A stretch of 31,180 bases of DNA from Haplomitrium mnioides (GCA_049999725.1 JBNGIS010018672.1:25704-56883), one strand, 5' to 3'; shown: positions 8,510 through 18,345, counted from the stretch's first letter. Program-made: numbers and translations. The notes: generated by a model not told the origin, from the sequence alone.

Positions 8510-9284
8510 TCAATGTAATGAGAGAGCCTTGTAAAACCAAAGAGTCTTGGAATGGAAAAATTTTGAGAGTATTGTAAATACACATGAAGTGTGCCTTGGA
8601 GATAGCAAAATATATGCTTAACTACCTGCCAATGGTCAGGTTTGGTTGAGCCATGTGCTAAGCCACTAAGCTGACTGCATAAGACAAATCAAGCCTTGTA
8701 CACATTATGGCTTATATGAGCAAACCTACGACTTTGATAGAGGATATTGGTTATCAGCAACTTCTCTTCTAGAGTAAGTGGGGAAAGTCTATGAGTGAGT
8801 TTAGTTCTTGGTGTAACAGGACTGGATACTGGTTTGCAATCCTCCATCTGAAATTCTTTGAGCTTTTGCTTTAAATTGAGAGGATGTGAAAGGCATATCT
8901 AGTCTTCCTCTTGATTTTTGAGAATTTGAATTCTGAGGCAATGATGGATCGGACCCATATCAGTCATTTAAAATTTGCCTTTTAGTTAATCCTTGACATA
9001 TTGAAGGAGTTAGAAACTATTAGAGGCCAAAAATGTGTCATCTACATATAAGGCAAGGATGAGATAGCTAGATGTATGTCTGAGAGAATGAATGTTGGGA
9101 TCAGCTGGGTTGCAAAGAAAGCCAAGAGAGTAAAACAACATCAATTTTATGGTACTAAGTTTTGAAAGATTGTTTAAGCCTATATATGGACTTCTTAAGT
9201 TTGCAGACCAGATTAGGATGTGAGGATGGTAAACCTTCAAGAAGTGTTATATAAACTTCTTCATTCAGAACACCATTAAGAAAA
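8510..9284 (-). pseudogene. copia 2 reverse transcriptase, middle and C-terminal part
   Basis: The minus strand encodes YFLNGVLNEEVYITLLEG, a SSHPNLVCKLKKS segment, and then an open frame (9240-9010) with KLMLFYSLGFLCNPADP and LYVDDTFLASN. The YVDD catalytic motif is intact at about 9038-9049. Downstream towards 8510 the frame is heavily broken, although RT thumb and connection sequence is expected there. The N-terminal part of RT does not continue on this strand past about 9284; instead a plus-strand copy begins. Confidence 0.75.
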
Positions 9285-9380
9285 TACTCTAGTCTTGTCT
9301 ACAAACTTTAGAAGTCCATATATGGGCTTAAACAATCTTCCAAAACCTGGCACCATAAAATTGATGTTGTTTTACAATCT
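9120..9380. repeat. Inverted repeat (about 90-bp arms) at the RT inversion junction
   Basis: The arm at about 9125-9210 (coding KSIY.GLNNLSKLSTIKLMLF on minus) is matched in opposite orientation at about 9292-9378 (plus), with about 80 bp between. By eye most positions pair. The arrangement would form a long hairpin and marks one end of the inverted segment. Confidence 0.7.
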
Positions 9381-9990
9381 CAGGTTCTCACAGTTCCATC
9401 ACGTCTATCTTCATTGGGAGTTTCAAATGTTAACCCACTTCCCCACTCTCAGATACCCCTTCTTGTTCCACCTGCTCTTGTACTGTCTCAACCTGTTCTA
9501 GTTGTGAGTCCTCCCATATCAATACAAGCTCCCTAATTACAAAGGAGTGCTCATCAGCCTGTTCCAATCATCAAGTATGACCTAGACTGAATCCTCTAAA
9601 CTCAAGGTAAGAAAGAAAGTTGTGGTTTTACATATCCCTCTGATCAATAAACCCACTTCTTATAAGGCGGTATTAGCATGTTCTAAGTATGAACAATGGA
9701 AAAAGACGATCTAGGAGGAATTGCAATTGTGCATGATAAGCAAGCATGGATCCTCACTCCTTTGCCATCAAATAAAAAAAAATTGTTGGATGTAAATGGG
9801 TCTTTAAGCTCAAGACTAACTCAGCTGTCTTTGTGGAAAGATATAAAGCTAGATTGGTAGCCAAGGGCTATAGCCAGACTTATGGGATTGACTATATAGA
9901 ATTTTTTCTCATGTGGTCAGAACTCAATCCATCAGATTGATTTTGGCTAAAGCAACTTGCTCCGATCTTGTCTGCAAACTTCAGAAGTCC
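9285..9990 (+). pseudogene. Inverted copia RT segment inside copia 2
   Basis: The plus strand carries a KSIYGLKQ-like stretch at 9288-9380, a Pro/Ser/Val-rich linker at about 9385-9600, and then the RT N-terminus at about 9690-9965: TWILTPLPS, GCKWVFKLKTNSAVF, ERYKARLVAKGYSQTYGIDY and VRTQSIRLILAKATC. It ends by running into another copy of the CTTGTCTGCAAACTTCAGAAGTCC sequence. Everything around it in copia 2 is on the minus strand, so this segment is inverted. Several stops break it. Confidence 0.7.
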
Positions 9991-10040
9991 AATATATAGA
10001 CTCTTTTGTCAGCTTTTCTTTGTAATTTATAAGCTTTGCT

Positions 10041-10950
10041 CTACTCATTGTGACCTAAGAAAATGCACTCATGTGTCTTGCTATCAAGCTTAGTACGATG
10101 ATCCTTGTGAACTCTCGCAAATGTTGTATAGCTAAAAACCTTAAAATAAGTTAATATAGGTTTAACACCATGCCATAGTTCATAAAGGGGTATGATGAGG
10201 AGGAAGTGCTTTAGTGGGACATCTGTTTTGAACACAATTGGATGTGAAAAGAGCCTCTCCTCAATAGGACTTAGGAAGATTAGCAAAGTGAAGCATGGAT
10301 CTTATAGCTTCAACCAATGTACAATTCTTCCTTTCAAAGACACCATTCTTCTGAGGGGTGTCAGGTACTATGAATCATCTCTAAATTCCATGATGTTTAT
10401 AGAACTGATTAAATATGTTAGATTTGTACTCACCTCCATTGTCACATTGAAATCTCTGAATGCTATAACCAGTAGATAATTCAACATTCTGTTTGAATTG
10501 TTTGAAAATTTCAAAACACTTTGACTTCGGTTGAAGGAGATAAACTATAGTATAGCGACTTTAATCATTAATCAAGGTCATGAAATATTGACATCATGAG
10601 TAGGTAGAAGGATAGAATGGACCACAAAGGTCACTATATACTAGTGACAAGAGTTTGTGGCTCTAGTTCCTCCTTCTGTGGGAAAAGGTGTACTTGCTTA
10701 CTTCCCATGAATACAAGCAATAGAGGCATGTGGGTGAACGAGTTTTGCTGAACTTAAGCTTTTCACCAAGTGATGCCTCTAAAGCTACTTGAGGCGATCA
10801 TGACTTATGTGTCCTAGTCGTGCATACTAAAGTGTAGACAATTCTGGTAGAGAATTCTTGACATTAGAAGCAATAGATACCATAGACGAGGGGGGACCAT
10901 TCACTTCAGTTTTATGCATACTGTGCTCAAGGAGGCAAACTGTAAAGCAA
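10041..10950 (-). pseudogene. copia 2 integrase
   Basis: The minus strand encodes an integrase core with YSDLCGPFYP (first Asp, near 10640), FQCDNGGEYKSN (second Asp, near 10430) and TPQKNGVFERKN (Glu, near 10330), so the DDE triad is recognisable. An open frame (10286-10041) then gives YELWHGVKP, LTYFKVFSYTTF and TKLDSKTHECIFLGHNE. The upstream zinc-binding segment is only partly readable (CLYCLYSW near 10720). Stops at several positions break the frame. In a working element it would join the cDNA ends to host DNA. Confidence 0.75.
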
Positions 10951-11155
10951 GAACCATCAGGGTTCCACAGAGTGCACATATTATCTTTAAATAACATGGA
11001 TCCTCCTTTCTAAGCATTCTATCTGCTAGAAAAAAAAAGACTAATCTTTAAATTGGGTATGTGAAAGACATTTGATATTATGACTTCTTGACCATATCGT
11101 AGTTCTACTATGACATCACTTTGCTCTGAATAGTACAAATGGAGTTATCACTTAT

Positions 11156-11383
11156 TTAAACATTTTCAAGTGGAAGGGGGTCATATGTGTGAAACAGTGT
11201 GTGATCAAAAGCCATGTGGTGTGTTGCACCACTGTCAACATACCAATTAAAATGTTGATCAGTTGCACATGTGTTAGAATTCAAGGAAGCTATCAAAGCA
11301 CGACACTTCAAATTCTGCCCTCTTCTTTGGTTACGAGCTTTTGAAGAAGAGACACCATGTGACTGGCCCACCATTATGGACAC
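11156..11383 (-). pseudogene. copia 2 aspartic protease
   Basis: An open minus frame of 75 codons contains HFNWYVDSGATHHMAF, with the catalytic DSGA of copia proteases at about residues 51-54. It overlaps the end of gag in another frame, which implies a frameshift, since copia gag and pol are normally one frame. Confidence 0.8.
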
Positions 11384-12296
11384 AATTTCTCAGTATATGA
11401 CCAAGCTCATTACAGCCATAACACGTGACTTTAGCAAGGAAAGTTTTTTGTTGGTTAATGGGCTTTCTAGTATAATTTTGAAAAGTTTTCTTTGCTTTAC
11501 CAGAAAATTGCCTTTGCTGATTGTTTGTAAGTAGCAAGTGAGGGGATTCATTTGGGTAACTTTTCATCTCAATCTCCTTATGTAGCAAAGCTATTATTAA
11601 TCTAGAGAGAGTTAGCAATGTAATACCTCTCAAAGAAGAAAGGAAGCTTCTGAAGCTACGAGGCATGCTTCTCATCCAAGAAAGCATGGCTTGTGTAGCA
11701 GACACTGGATAAGTTGTTGAACTGAGTTGATCTATCAAGGATCTAAATTGTGCCAAGTGGTTTGTGAGAATCTCCTTCTCTAAACTTCAAACTACAAAAC
11801 TTGTCTTGTAAGTACATCTGTGCAATAGCATCTTGTGGACCAAAAATCTTGCTTGAGTTCCGTCCGAGCTTCTGTAGCTATTTGACAATGCAAGATGTGC
11901 CCTCCTTATGTTATACCCCTTTTATATCTGTGCAATAACATCTTGTGCCCTCCTTGTACCATCCCAATCCAATTCGCTATTAGAGCCAGTGGCAGAGGGT
12001 CAGGGTGGGACAATGCCTCCTGGTGAGGAGGGAGGTGTTGATAGCCTGATTTTAGTGCCAAGAACGAGAGCCTGTAGATTTCCTTTCCTCAAGTGGAGAA
12101 GCATCCTATGCCTCCACAAATTGAAGAAAGTCCTATCAAACTTGGGAAGTTTTGATTCTTTGACCATGATGGATAATGGATGGACAGAGTTCTAACAAGG
12201 AAAAACAATTGTGTAGGTTCAATCACTCAACCTAGGCATATACACTTGTTTTGAGTGCTGTTGTTGAGTCTCACCGTCGTCATTAGTGTCTACCAT
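11331..12296 (-). pseudogene. copia 2 gag
   Basis: The best start is the ATG at 12296 on the minus strand (MVDTNDDGETQQ). It is followed by LPKFDRTFFNLWRHRMLLHL (12160s), typical of copia gag N-termini. An uninterrupted later stretch (11756-11331) holds ATQAMLSWMRSMPRSF and a CX2CX4HX4C zinc knuckle (CYGCNELGHILRNC, residues 112-125 of that stretch). Several stops lie between about 11757 and 12290. The product would form the particle shell and bind element RNA. The plus-strand frame at 11908-12195 is its shadow. Confidence 0.75.
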
Positions 12297-12862
12297 TGAA
12301 AAGACCATCAATCTCTAGATGTGATTTTTGAGCAAAGCCGACCAGTGCTGCTAACAAGCACTTCAGATTTTTGAATCAAGCATTTAACAATTTGAACAAT
12401 CTGATTTTTTTCTCCCTATGAGCAAACTCAACATATGCTTCACATCATGTCGTGGCGCTTTCATCAAGCACTTCAGAGAATCAAACATCTCTCAACTTTG
12501 CTACCAACAAGCAAGTCTGTGGTGATTAGTTGCTTCTCGAGTTAGTGCAAAACTGTAGTGTTTCAATCATGGTGTTATCCTCCACCCATCAAGCATCCCA
12601 TGTTTCAAGAAAGAAGTCTAATGAGAGATTTTTTTTCAAGGTTCAATTTTCTCAACAAACAACCTACAATGATACCATGGCAAACAATTTTGTAGTAAAA
12701 ATATGAAAATTGTAAAAAATAGACAATTGCGTTGACATGCAAAAGATTTTCTTGATAATACTAATTTTGCACGTCCTATTTTGTAATCAAGGCGTCCCTC
12801 AATTTCAGTGAACAAGGCATCTCTTGTTCAATTAAAACAATTTCTAATCTTAGGAAATTAGA
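12297..12862 (-). other. Untranslated leader of copia 2
   Basis: This lies between the primer site and the gag start on the minus strand. No coding sequence was recognised. It is AT-rich and about 570 bp long, longer than most copia leaders, so small insertions may be included. Confidence 0.5.
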
Positions 12863-12880
12863 ATGCAAGCTCTAACACCA
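12863..12880 (-). other. Primer binding site of copia 2 (initiator Met tRNA-like)
   Basis: Directly next to the 5' LTR end, the minus strand reads TGGTGTTAGAGCTTGC. It differs at two positions from the TGGTATCAGAGC complement of initiator Met tRNA that most copia elements use. Confidence 0.75.
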
Positions 12881-13206
12881 TGTTGGAATTAGAAATAGAA
12901 ATCACAAAGAACAGAAAGATGAACAAAAGGTTTGTATCAAAGATTCAACTTCTTTGATTGCTTAAGATCTCTCTCACGCACCATATTGGATGTTACAATA
13001 GGATTAAGTAGACATCAGAGTTTTCTCTTATTGTACATGTGTTCCAAGGAGTTGTGGCTCTTCTTAAGAGTTGTGGCTCTTTTATAAGATCCTAAGAGTT
13101 GCATGTCTTTGATCTAGATAATACAAACTAGTTAGATCTGATCTTGATGCAATATCTTGTTATTATTCAAGTTGGTTAACTTAACTAATTTGTAATAGGA
13201 TCTACA
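12881..13206 (-). repeat. 5' LTR of copia 2
   Basis: Partner of 7676-7998, with TG...CA ends. It holds a tandem doubling of AGTTGTGGCTCTT (about 13041-13085) that the 3' LTR lacks. Substitutions between the two LTRs are scattered throughout, so the insertion is old. Confidence 0.9.
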
Positions 13207-13672
13207 ATAAAGTAGAAGATGCAGCATACAAGATCGAGATGCTGCAATCTTCACAAATACAAAAACATGGAAGCATGCAAACATAGGGAAGTATGGTTTG
13301 TTGAGGATACTTCTTAATAGAGAGCCTTTGAATATTTATACAAGAAGGAAATATTGTCCTAAGTTATACGTCGTGATCACATTTATGATCACCTCGACAA
13401 AGTTATGCACATGTAGAGAATCATGCACATAACTCTTCGTACTCTCATCAGTGACTAAAATTGTCACATAGGGGGTTTGTGTTGTTGACACGTGGCAACC
13501 CTTCTGAATTGACTAAACTAACAAAACTTAGCTATTCTAGAAATAGCTAACAATGTGTTAGTGTTATTGCATGAGTGCCACGCACACACGAGAGTCTCCA
13601 AGAGTGAGTGGTATGAATGAATGAATGATGTGGATGACCACTTACATAGGGTTTATATATGTCCCTATAACA
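13207..13672 (-). repeat. 3' LTR (possibly partial) of a further copia element (copia 3)
   Basis: On the minus strand the sequence starts TGTTATAGGGACATAT immediately after a polypurine tract. It includes a TATA-like TATAAATATT (13340-13331), palindromes such as TTAGCTATT..AATAGCTAA (about 13530-13552), and a GCAGCAT..ATGCTGC hairpin near 13220-13245. It then runs directly into the 5' LTR of copia 2 without a recognisable CA end, so the LTR may have been cut by that insertion. The partner LTR is not in the window. Confidence 0.6.
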
Positions 13673-13682
13673 CTCCCCTTTG
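13673..13682 (-). other. Polypurine tract of copia 3
   Basis: The minus strand reads CAAAGGGGAG immediately before the TGTTATAGGG LTR start, in the position and with the composition expected for a plus-strand primer. Confidence 0.7.
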
Positions 13683-14133
13683 GTAGATTCTTCTTCTTCC
13701 AATAATCAGCCATATTTGAGGACTATATGCTATGTAAGTTCAAATCCTATTCTATGTGTGGTATCATTAAAACCCTCCCGCTTTCTTCCGAGGGAAAAAG
13801 TGCCACCACATATTTGATAAGTGGAATAGAATATAATGATAGTGTGTGGAATGTGTGCAAGTAATATAATGTCAAATTTTTTGTCAAAGTTTCTTGCTTT
13901 CAAAGTAAAGCAAATTCATTGTGTTGTTGCGTCTTCATAGTTGTATTGTTGCGTCCTCTCCTTGTGTCCTGAAGATTTGTTTGAAAAATGATGTTAGCTT
14001 CAAAAGTTGAGAAGTGATATCAACTTCTGATATAATATGCTCCTGTCATTACTTGTATGGCATTTAGACAAAATTAGGCATTTCTTTCAAAAAAAATGAT
14101 TGTTTTTGCAATCCTTGATCTTCATAACTAAAG

Positions 14134-14229
<96 letters not shown>

Positions 14230-14289
14230 AAGAGAGAAAGAGAGAGATAAAATAAAAGCAATTATTGTATGTTGTTCTGCTATAATTCA
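13683..14289. other. Non-coding 3' part of copia 3, including a microsatellite
   Basis: Between the polypurine tract and RNase H there is no supported coding sequence. It contains the (GA)n tract at 14137-14248 and an AT-rich remainder. Confidence 0.5.
14137..14248. repeat. (AG)n microsatellite
   Basis: Pure AG dinucleotides run from 14137 to about 14224 (roughly 44 units), then continue as interrupted AGAA/AGAG to 14248. The open frames across it (SLSLSL runs) are artefacts of the repeat. Confidence 0.95.
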
Positions 14290-14850
14290 GAGAGTCTTCG
14301 TAAACCAAGCCCTTGAGTATGTGCAATGTGCAGAGTGGGTGGAAGTGGTTTGGTGAAGATTTTTGCTCTGTTTACTTTGCTTGCTATCTATTAGACATTT
14401 ATTTTGTCACCATGTTGCTCATGGGTGTAAAAGAATTTAGGAGCAATGTGTTTAATCCTGTCACCCTTGATAGAGCCTTGAGTAATCTGGTCGACACATG
14501 GTCGATTGTCCTTGTATATTATTGTAGGGGAATGAAGTAGAGGTTGGCCTATATTGATGTTGATATGATCAATGAGTTGTCGGAGCCAGACACCTTCTCT
14601 ACTAACCTCATGAAGAGCTATGATTTCTACTTGATTGGTTGAGGTAGTAGTAATTGTTTGTTTGGTGTTTTTCCATGAGATAGTAGTGCTTCTTTTAAGG
14701 AAAACATATCCTATTTGAGACTTTGCGTCATTAGGATCAGATAAATATCCAACGTCGGCATAACCGACAATATCATTTGTTGTATTTTTAGGGAAGAGGA
14801 GTCCCATGTCTTTTGTACCTTTCAGGTATCTGAAAATGCGTTTGAGCCCA
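14290..14850 (-). pseudogene. copia 3 RNase H
   Basis: A 138-codon open minus frame (14807-14391) encodes IVGYADVGYLSDPNDAKSQI, SWKNTKQTITTTSTNQVEII, ALHEVSREGVWLRQLIDHI and IIYKDNRPCVDQI. The three acidic sites (GYAD, QVEII, YKDN) are all present. The C-terminal KIFTKPLP and RRLSEL follow in another frame down to about 14290. It would degrade the RNA strand during reverse transcription. Confidence 0.85.
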
Positions 14851-14859
14851 TTCTTGTGT

Positions 14860-15490
14860 CAAATGGTGGGCTAGGAGCTATGCCTTGTGAGCATATGTAC
14901 TTCAAAAGATATATCAGGTCTAGTCTGATTTGCAAGGTATATGAAAGCTTCTATTGCTGATAGATGTGGTTTTTCTGATTCTAGAATTTGTTCATGTTCC
15001 TCTTGCTTTCAGAACATATCCTTGGTTGGGTCCGAAGATCTTATTTCCATTGGAGTACTCGTTGGATGAGCATTTTCCATATTGAATTGTTTGAGAGTCT
15101 TGGCCGTAAATATGGACTAATGGATCAAAATACCATCAAGCATATGCTCAAACTGGATGCCGAGACAAGAATCAAGTTCTCTAATGTCTCACATTTCAAA
15201 TATATCATTCAGTTTGGCGATAATGTTGGTAGTTAGAGTTTCTGTGCAAAAAATGTTTATGTCATCTATATAAAGTGCAACTACGATGTATTCAGAGCCT
15301 TGATGTTTCATGAACAAGCATGGAGCAATGTCATCATTTGTAAAATTTAGTGTCATCATTTCTGATTTGAATCTTTGGTATCAATTTTTGCCACTTTGTT
15401 TGAGTCCATAGATCGATCTCAAGACTTGAACTACCATTTATGTGCCTGATTGACCGATTGGTGATCCAGATGCATTAGTAGAATGCTTTG
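14860..15490 (-). pseudogene. copia 3 reverse transcriptase, C-terminal part
   Basis: The minus strand encodes VVQVLRSIYGLKQSGKN, FTNDDIAPCLFMKHQGSEYI, VVALYIDDINIFCTETL and DIRELDSCLGIQFEHMLDGI. The YIDD active site is intact. In-frame stops at GT*MVV, KN*YQ, EM*DI and IH*SI interrupt an otherwise well conserved frame. It continues the RT N-terminus found at 16170-16510, from which it is separated by a tandem repeat array. Confidence 0.8.
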
Positions 15491-15529
15491 CCAACTTCAT
15501 ATTGTCGTGTGGTATACTTTGATGATGGG

Positions 15530-16165
15530 GGACTAAAGGTCCACTTTGTTGTTGCTCATGCAGCTTGTATATATGTGGGACTAAAGGTCCTCTACAACGT
15601 TGTGTGCTCAGCAAATTGGCTGGCTGGACTAAAGGTCTTTGAAATGCTGCTTGCTCAGCGAGTGCGCTAGTTGGACTAAAGGTCCATTGAAATGTTGCTT
15701 GCTCAACGAGTGTGTTGGTTGGACTAAAGGTCCACTGAAATCATTATGCAACTTGCTTTCCGTCATTTGGCATTGTCTTTTCGACATGAGGACCAAAGGT
15801 CCTTACTAGATTGGCAATGGCCTTTTACGGACAATAGTTCCTTTCACTTGTTGGCCATTAAGGACCAAAGATCCGTTTCCTAGATTGAGGTCTCTGTGGA
15901 CTAAAGTTTCATTCTGAATCATTAAGCCTCTGTGGACTAAAGGTCCATTTTTGTAGTGCATATCATGAGGGACAGAAGGTCCAACCTAAGAGTTTAGGCC
16001 ATGAGAGACAATAGGTGTGATCTCACTATTTGAGCCATGAGAGACAAAAGGTCTAATCTCAATCTTTGGGCCATGAGAGACAAGAGATCTAATCTCAATA
16101 TTTGGACCATGAGAGACAAAAGGTCTAATCTCAATATTTGGGCCATTTGAGACTAAAGGTCTATA
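15530..16165. repeat. GGACTAAAGGTCC-core tandem array interrupting copia 3 RT
   Basis: About 16 copies of a near-palindromic 13-bp core occur, at 15530, 15578, 15626, 15673, 15721, 15790 and onwards to about 16148. The first five are spaced 47-48 bp. From about 15960 on the spacing is 36 bp (12 codons), reading on the minus strand as repeated RPFVSHGPNIEI. The array lies between the two halves of the RT reading frame. Cores decay from GGACTAAAGGTCC to GAGACAAAAGGTCT along it. Confidence 0.9.
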
Positions 16166-16169
16166 TGAA

Positions 16170-16720
16170 CTTTGGCTGTTCTCCCCCTGAATATGAAATG
16201 CCATTCTTGATATGAGTTCGGAGGGTGGCTTCATGAAAATATAGGTATCTAGAGTGTCATATAAGGTGGATGTGATGACATCCATGATGTAAATAGTAAG
16301 ATGACATTGGATAGCAAATGCTATCACATATTTGTACGTAATAGTGTCCTTGATAGGTGAGTATAAGAGGTCATAGTCACGTCCAGGAATCTGAGTATAT
16401 TCTTTGGTCATTACTCTTGCCTTATATCTTGTGACATCACCTTTCACATTATATTTGCAAACAAAAATAAATTTGTAATCTATCAGATGTATGTTTGGAA
16501 GTGCTAGCATGAAAGATCCGAATACTTAACGTTGTATGAGAGAGACAAGATCCGAATTTATTGCTTTTTCCCATTGAGGCCAATTGGTTCTTGATTGTGC
16601 TTTGCGTACAGATAAAGAATCAGGCATATCCTTGTCTATAGACTGTGATACAGATAATGTGAATAAATCATCCATAGGGTCTAGGATCTGTCCCATATTT
16701 GACTAGTATTGGAATAGTCA
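16170..16720 (-). pseudogene. copia 3 reverse transcriptase, N-terminal part
   Basis: An open minus frame from 16510 encodes FVCKYNVKGDVTRYKARVM, TKEYTQIPGRDYDLLYSPI, then IYIMDVITSTLYDTLDTYIF and MKPPSE, which is the fingers/palm of copia RT with the first catalytic Asp (IMDV). Upstream (about 16680-16520) SRTNWPQWEKAINSDLVSL continues the same protein with a stop before VFGSFM. The frame then runs into the 36-bp repeat array. Confidence 0.8.
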
Positions 16721-17150
16721 ATTGCTATTTTATCGTTGTCTGTTGCATTTCGATGTTTAATGATGTCGATGATTTAGGCTTGTTCCTTGAGCCTATAGGT
16801 CTGCCACGCTTTGCCTTAGGCTATATATCAGTGGCAGGTGTATCAAGTTTTTGAAGTCTTGCTGGAGCATTTGTAGGTTCTATATGTGATTTGATAATGT
16901 CGGCTACATTGTTAAATGCTTCAGGCATTTTAATTAATGTTTGATGTAATTGAGGAGTCCTCTGACTTTGGCATCTGAATGTCTATTTTGTTGATCGAAG
17001 TTCAATGGCAAGTATTGGTGTCATATTAAGTTGTCCTTAGGTTTGGATTGTACAGCTTTGTCCTCTTATGTAAGATATAGGAAAGTTTCTTCAAAGAATT
17101 GACAGTCTGCGAATTGAGACTTAAACACATCATATGTTGAGGGTTCAAGA
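16721..17150 (-). pseudogene. copia 3 integrase C-terminus and basic linker
   Basis: The minus strand encodes a basic stretch KAKRGRPIGSRNKPK (about 16815-16770), the linker motif often seen before copia RT. Further upstream SQFADCQFFEETFLYLT (about 17120-17070) resembles the integrase C-terminus. Stops and frame changes are frequent. The rest of the element upstream is lost in the 100-N gap. Confidence 0.65.
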
Positions 17151-17177
17151 CATCAGATGATAGAAAACAGCTGCTAC

Positions 17178-17277
17178 NNNNNNNNNNNNNNNNNNNNNNN
17201 NNNNNNNNNNNNNNNNNNNNNNNNNNNNNNNNNNNNNNNNNNNNNNNNNNNNNNNNNNNNNNNNNNNNNNNNNNNNN
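17178..17277. other. Assembly gap of 100 N
   Basis: Exactly one hundred N, the conventional size for a gap of unknown length. The 5' part of copia 3 and the continuation of the inverted DUF7869-element copy presumably lie in it. Confidence 0.95.
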
Positions 17278-17319
17278 AAATACACGTCACAAGAAACTAT
17301 TTGGAAATATGTTTGATTG
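17278..17319 (-). pseudogene. Inverted copy of the DUF7869-like pseudogene 3' end
   Basis: The reverse complement matches 3200-3241 at 39 of 42 positions by hand alignment, spanning the last codons, the stop and the first 3'-flanking bases. The match stops on one side at the N gap and on the other by divergence, so only this stub is visible. Confidence 0.75.
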
Positions 17320-18345
17320 CACAAACTCTAGGTGCGCGTTGACATGGTGCTCTTTCAAGCTTTTTTGTTGGAAAAAAATTATAAAACATAAAGAAAAAAC
17401 CTAAGGTGACTAGAAGTCAAGGGAATGAGCTTGCAATAGTAAACACAAAAACAAAGAAAATAAAACATTGCATGGATTTATGAGCTTTATTTTAAACGTC
17501 AAGAAAGAAGGAAGCTTTCACTTGTAGTTGCCAATCAATGCAATCAAAACTGAACGTGGGCTTTCAAAAAGGTTAGAGCACTTAAAAATATTTCATAGTT
17601 CAACGAAGCATATATAGAAATGTATCATAGTTTAGAATCAAAAAGGCAGTAGCTAAAGAGATTGAATTAAGATTGTAAACAAAAAACATCCACAAGTTTT
17701 AGACTTTATTTAACCAAACAAAGGTCTCAAACTCTACAAAAGTGTCTATGACTTCTGTATAAACAAAGTTGTGATCGGTAGTCTTTATATGAAAAAGCTT
17801 AAGGGTTGTACATGAGAAGTAGAGCTTGTGGAAGGCGTAGACTTCCACCCCAAAGTCTATGCGCGCATAGGAGACCAAGCTCAACATGTGAACACTCCAC
17901 CCTAAAGTCTCTACGTGCTTAGGAATCCAAGCTCAACATGTGAACACTCCACCCCAAAGTCTATGCACGCATAAGAATCCAAACTCACCATCTGAACATT
18001 CCACAACAAAGACTGACAAGAATCTAGGTTTTACGTTCCGTGGAAGAGTTTTTGTACGTTGCACGTTTCGCTTGCAAATCAAAGTCTATGTACGCATAGG
18101 GTTCTTACTTCTACAACCAAGAATACATACTATAAATGTTCTATTTTTTGCAACAAACTCTACACACGCAAAAGATTTTGATTTCTAATTTGGAATCTAA
18201 AAGTAAAAACGAGTACAAAGCTCTTCATTTGAATCAAATAGCGCTAAAGGTTTTAATTTTTACAACAAAATCTTAAAAAGAAAAAAAATTAGTCAACTTG
18301 GGCAGATGCTTCAGTGAGATAATAACCTTAAACTCTTCTAGAAAA
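17320..18345. other. AT-rich sequence with CTATGC..GCATAG motifs, no gene
   Basis: No coding region is supported; the minus frame at 17699-17887 and the plus frame at 17940-18188 have no recognisable motif. The stretch contains a 52-bp tandem array (17844-18025) and a further motif GTCTATGTACGCATAGG at about 18082-18098. These motifs and the stub at 17278-17319 link it to the element at 1-3300. Confidence 0.5.
17844..18025. repeat. 52-bp tandem repeat, 3.5 copies, with palindromic core
   Basis: Units at 17844-17895, 17896-17947 and 17948-17999 are each exactly 52 bp, with a partial fourth to about 18025. Each begins TCCACCC(C/T)AAAGTCT, carries a CTATGCGCGCATAG-type core (decayed in the second unit), and ends ACATGTGAACAC or a variant. 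Confidence 0.9.

Larger units (their letters stand above)
7676..13206 (-). mobile_element. Structurally complete but decayed Ty1/copia element (copia 2)
   Basis: About 5.5 kb, bounded by two LTRs of about 325 bp that start TG and end CA. On the minus strand the order is 5' LTR (13206-12881), primer site, gag, protease, integrase, RT, RNase H, polypurine tract, 3' LTR (7998-7676), which is the order expected for Ty1/copia. The coding part has many stops and frameshifts and an internal inverted segment (about 9285-9990). The flanks AAGCA (left) and ATAAA (right) do not form a clear target-site duplication, so flanks have diverged or recombined. Confidence 0.85.

Noticed and set aside
11908-12195. 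95-codon plus-strand open frame
   Set aside because: Antisense to the copia 2 gag N-terminal region (LPKFDRTFFNLWRHRM on the minus strand).
7671-13211. Target-site duplication around copia 2
   Set aside because: The flanking five bases (AAGCA and ATAAA) do not match, so no duplication is claimed.
14064-14326. Ser-Leu repeat proteins across the (AG)n tract
   Set aside because: Pure dinucleotide repeat translated in two frames; no gene.
15530-16165. CRISPR-like array
   Set aside because: The cores are short and decay progressively, spacers are themselves repeats, and the array lies inside a plant copia RT gene.
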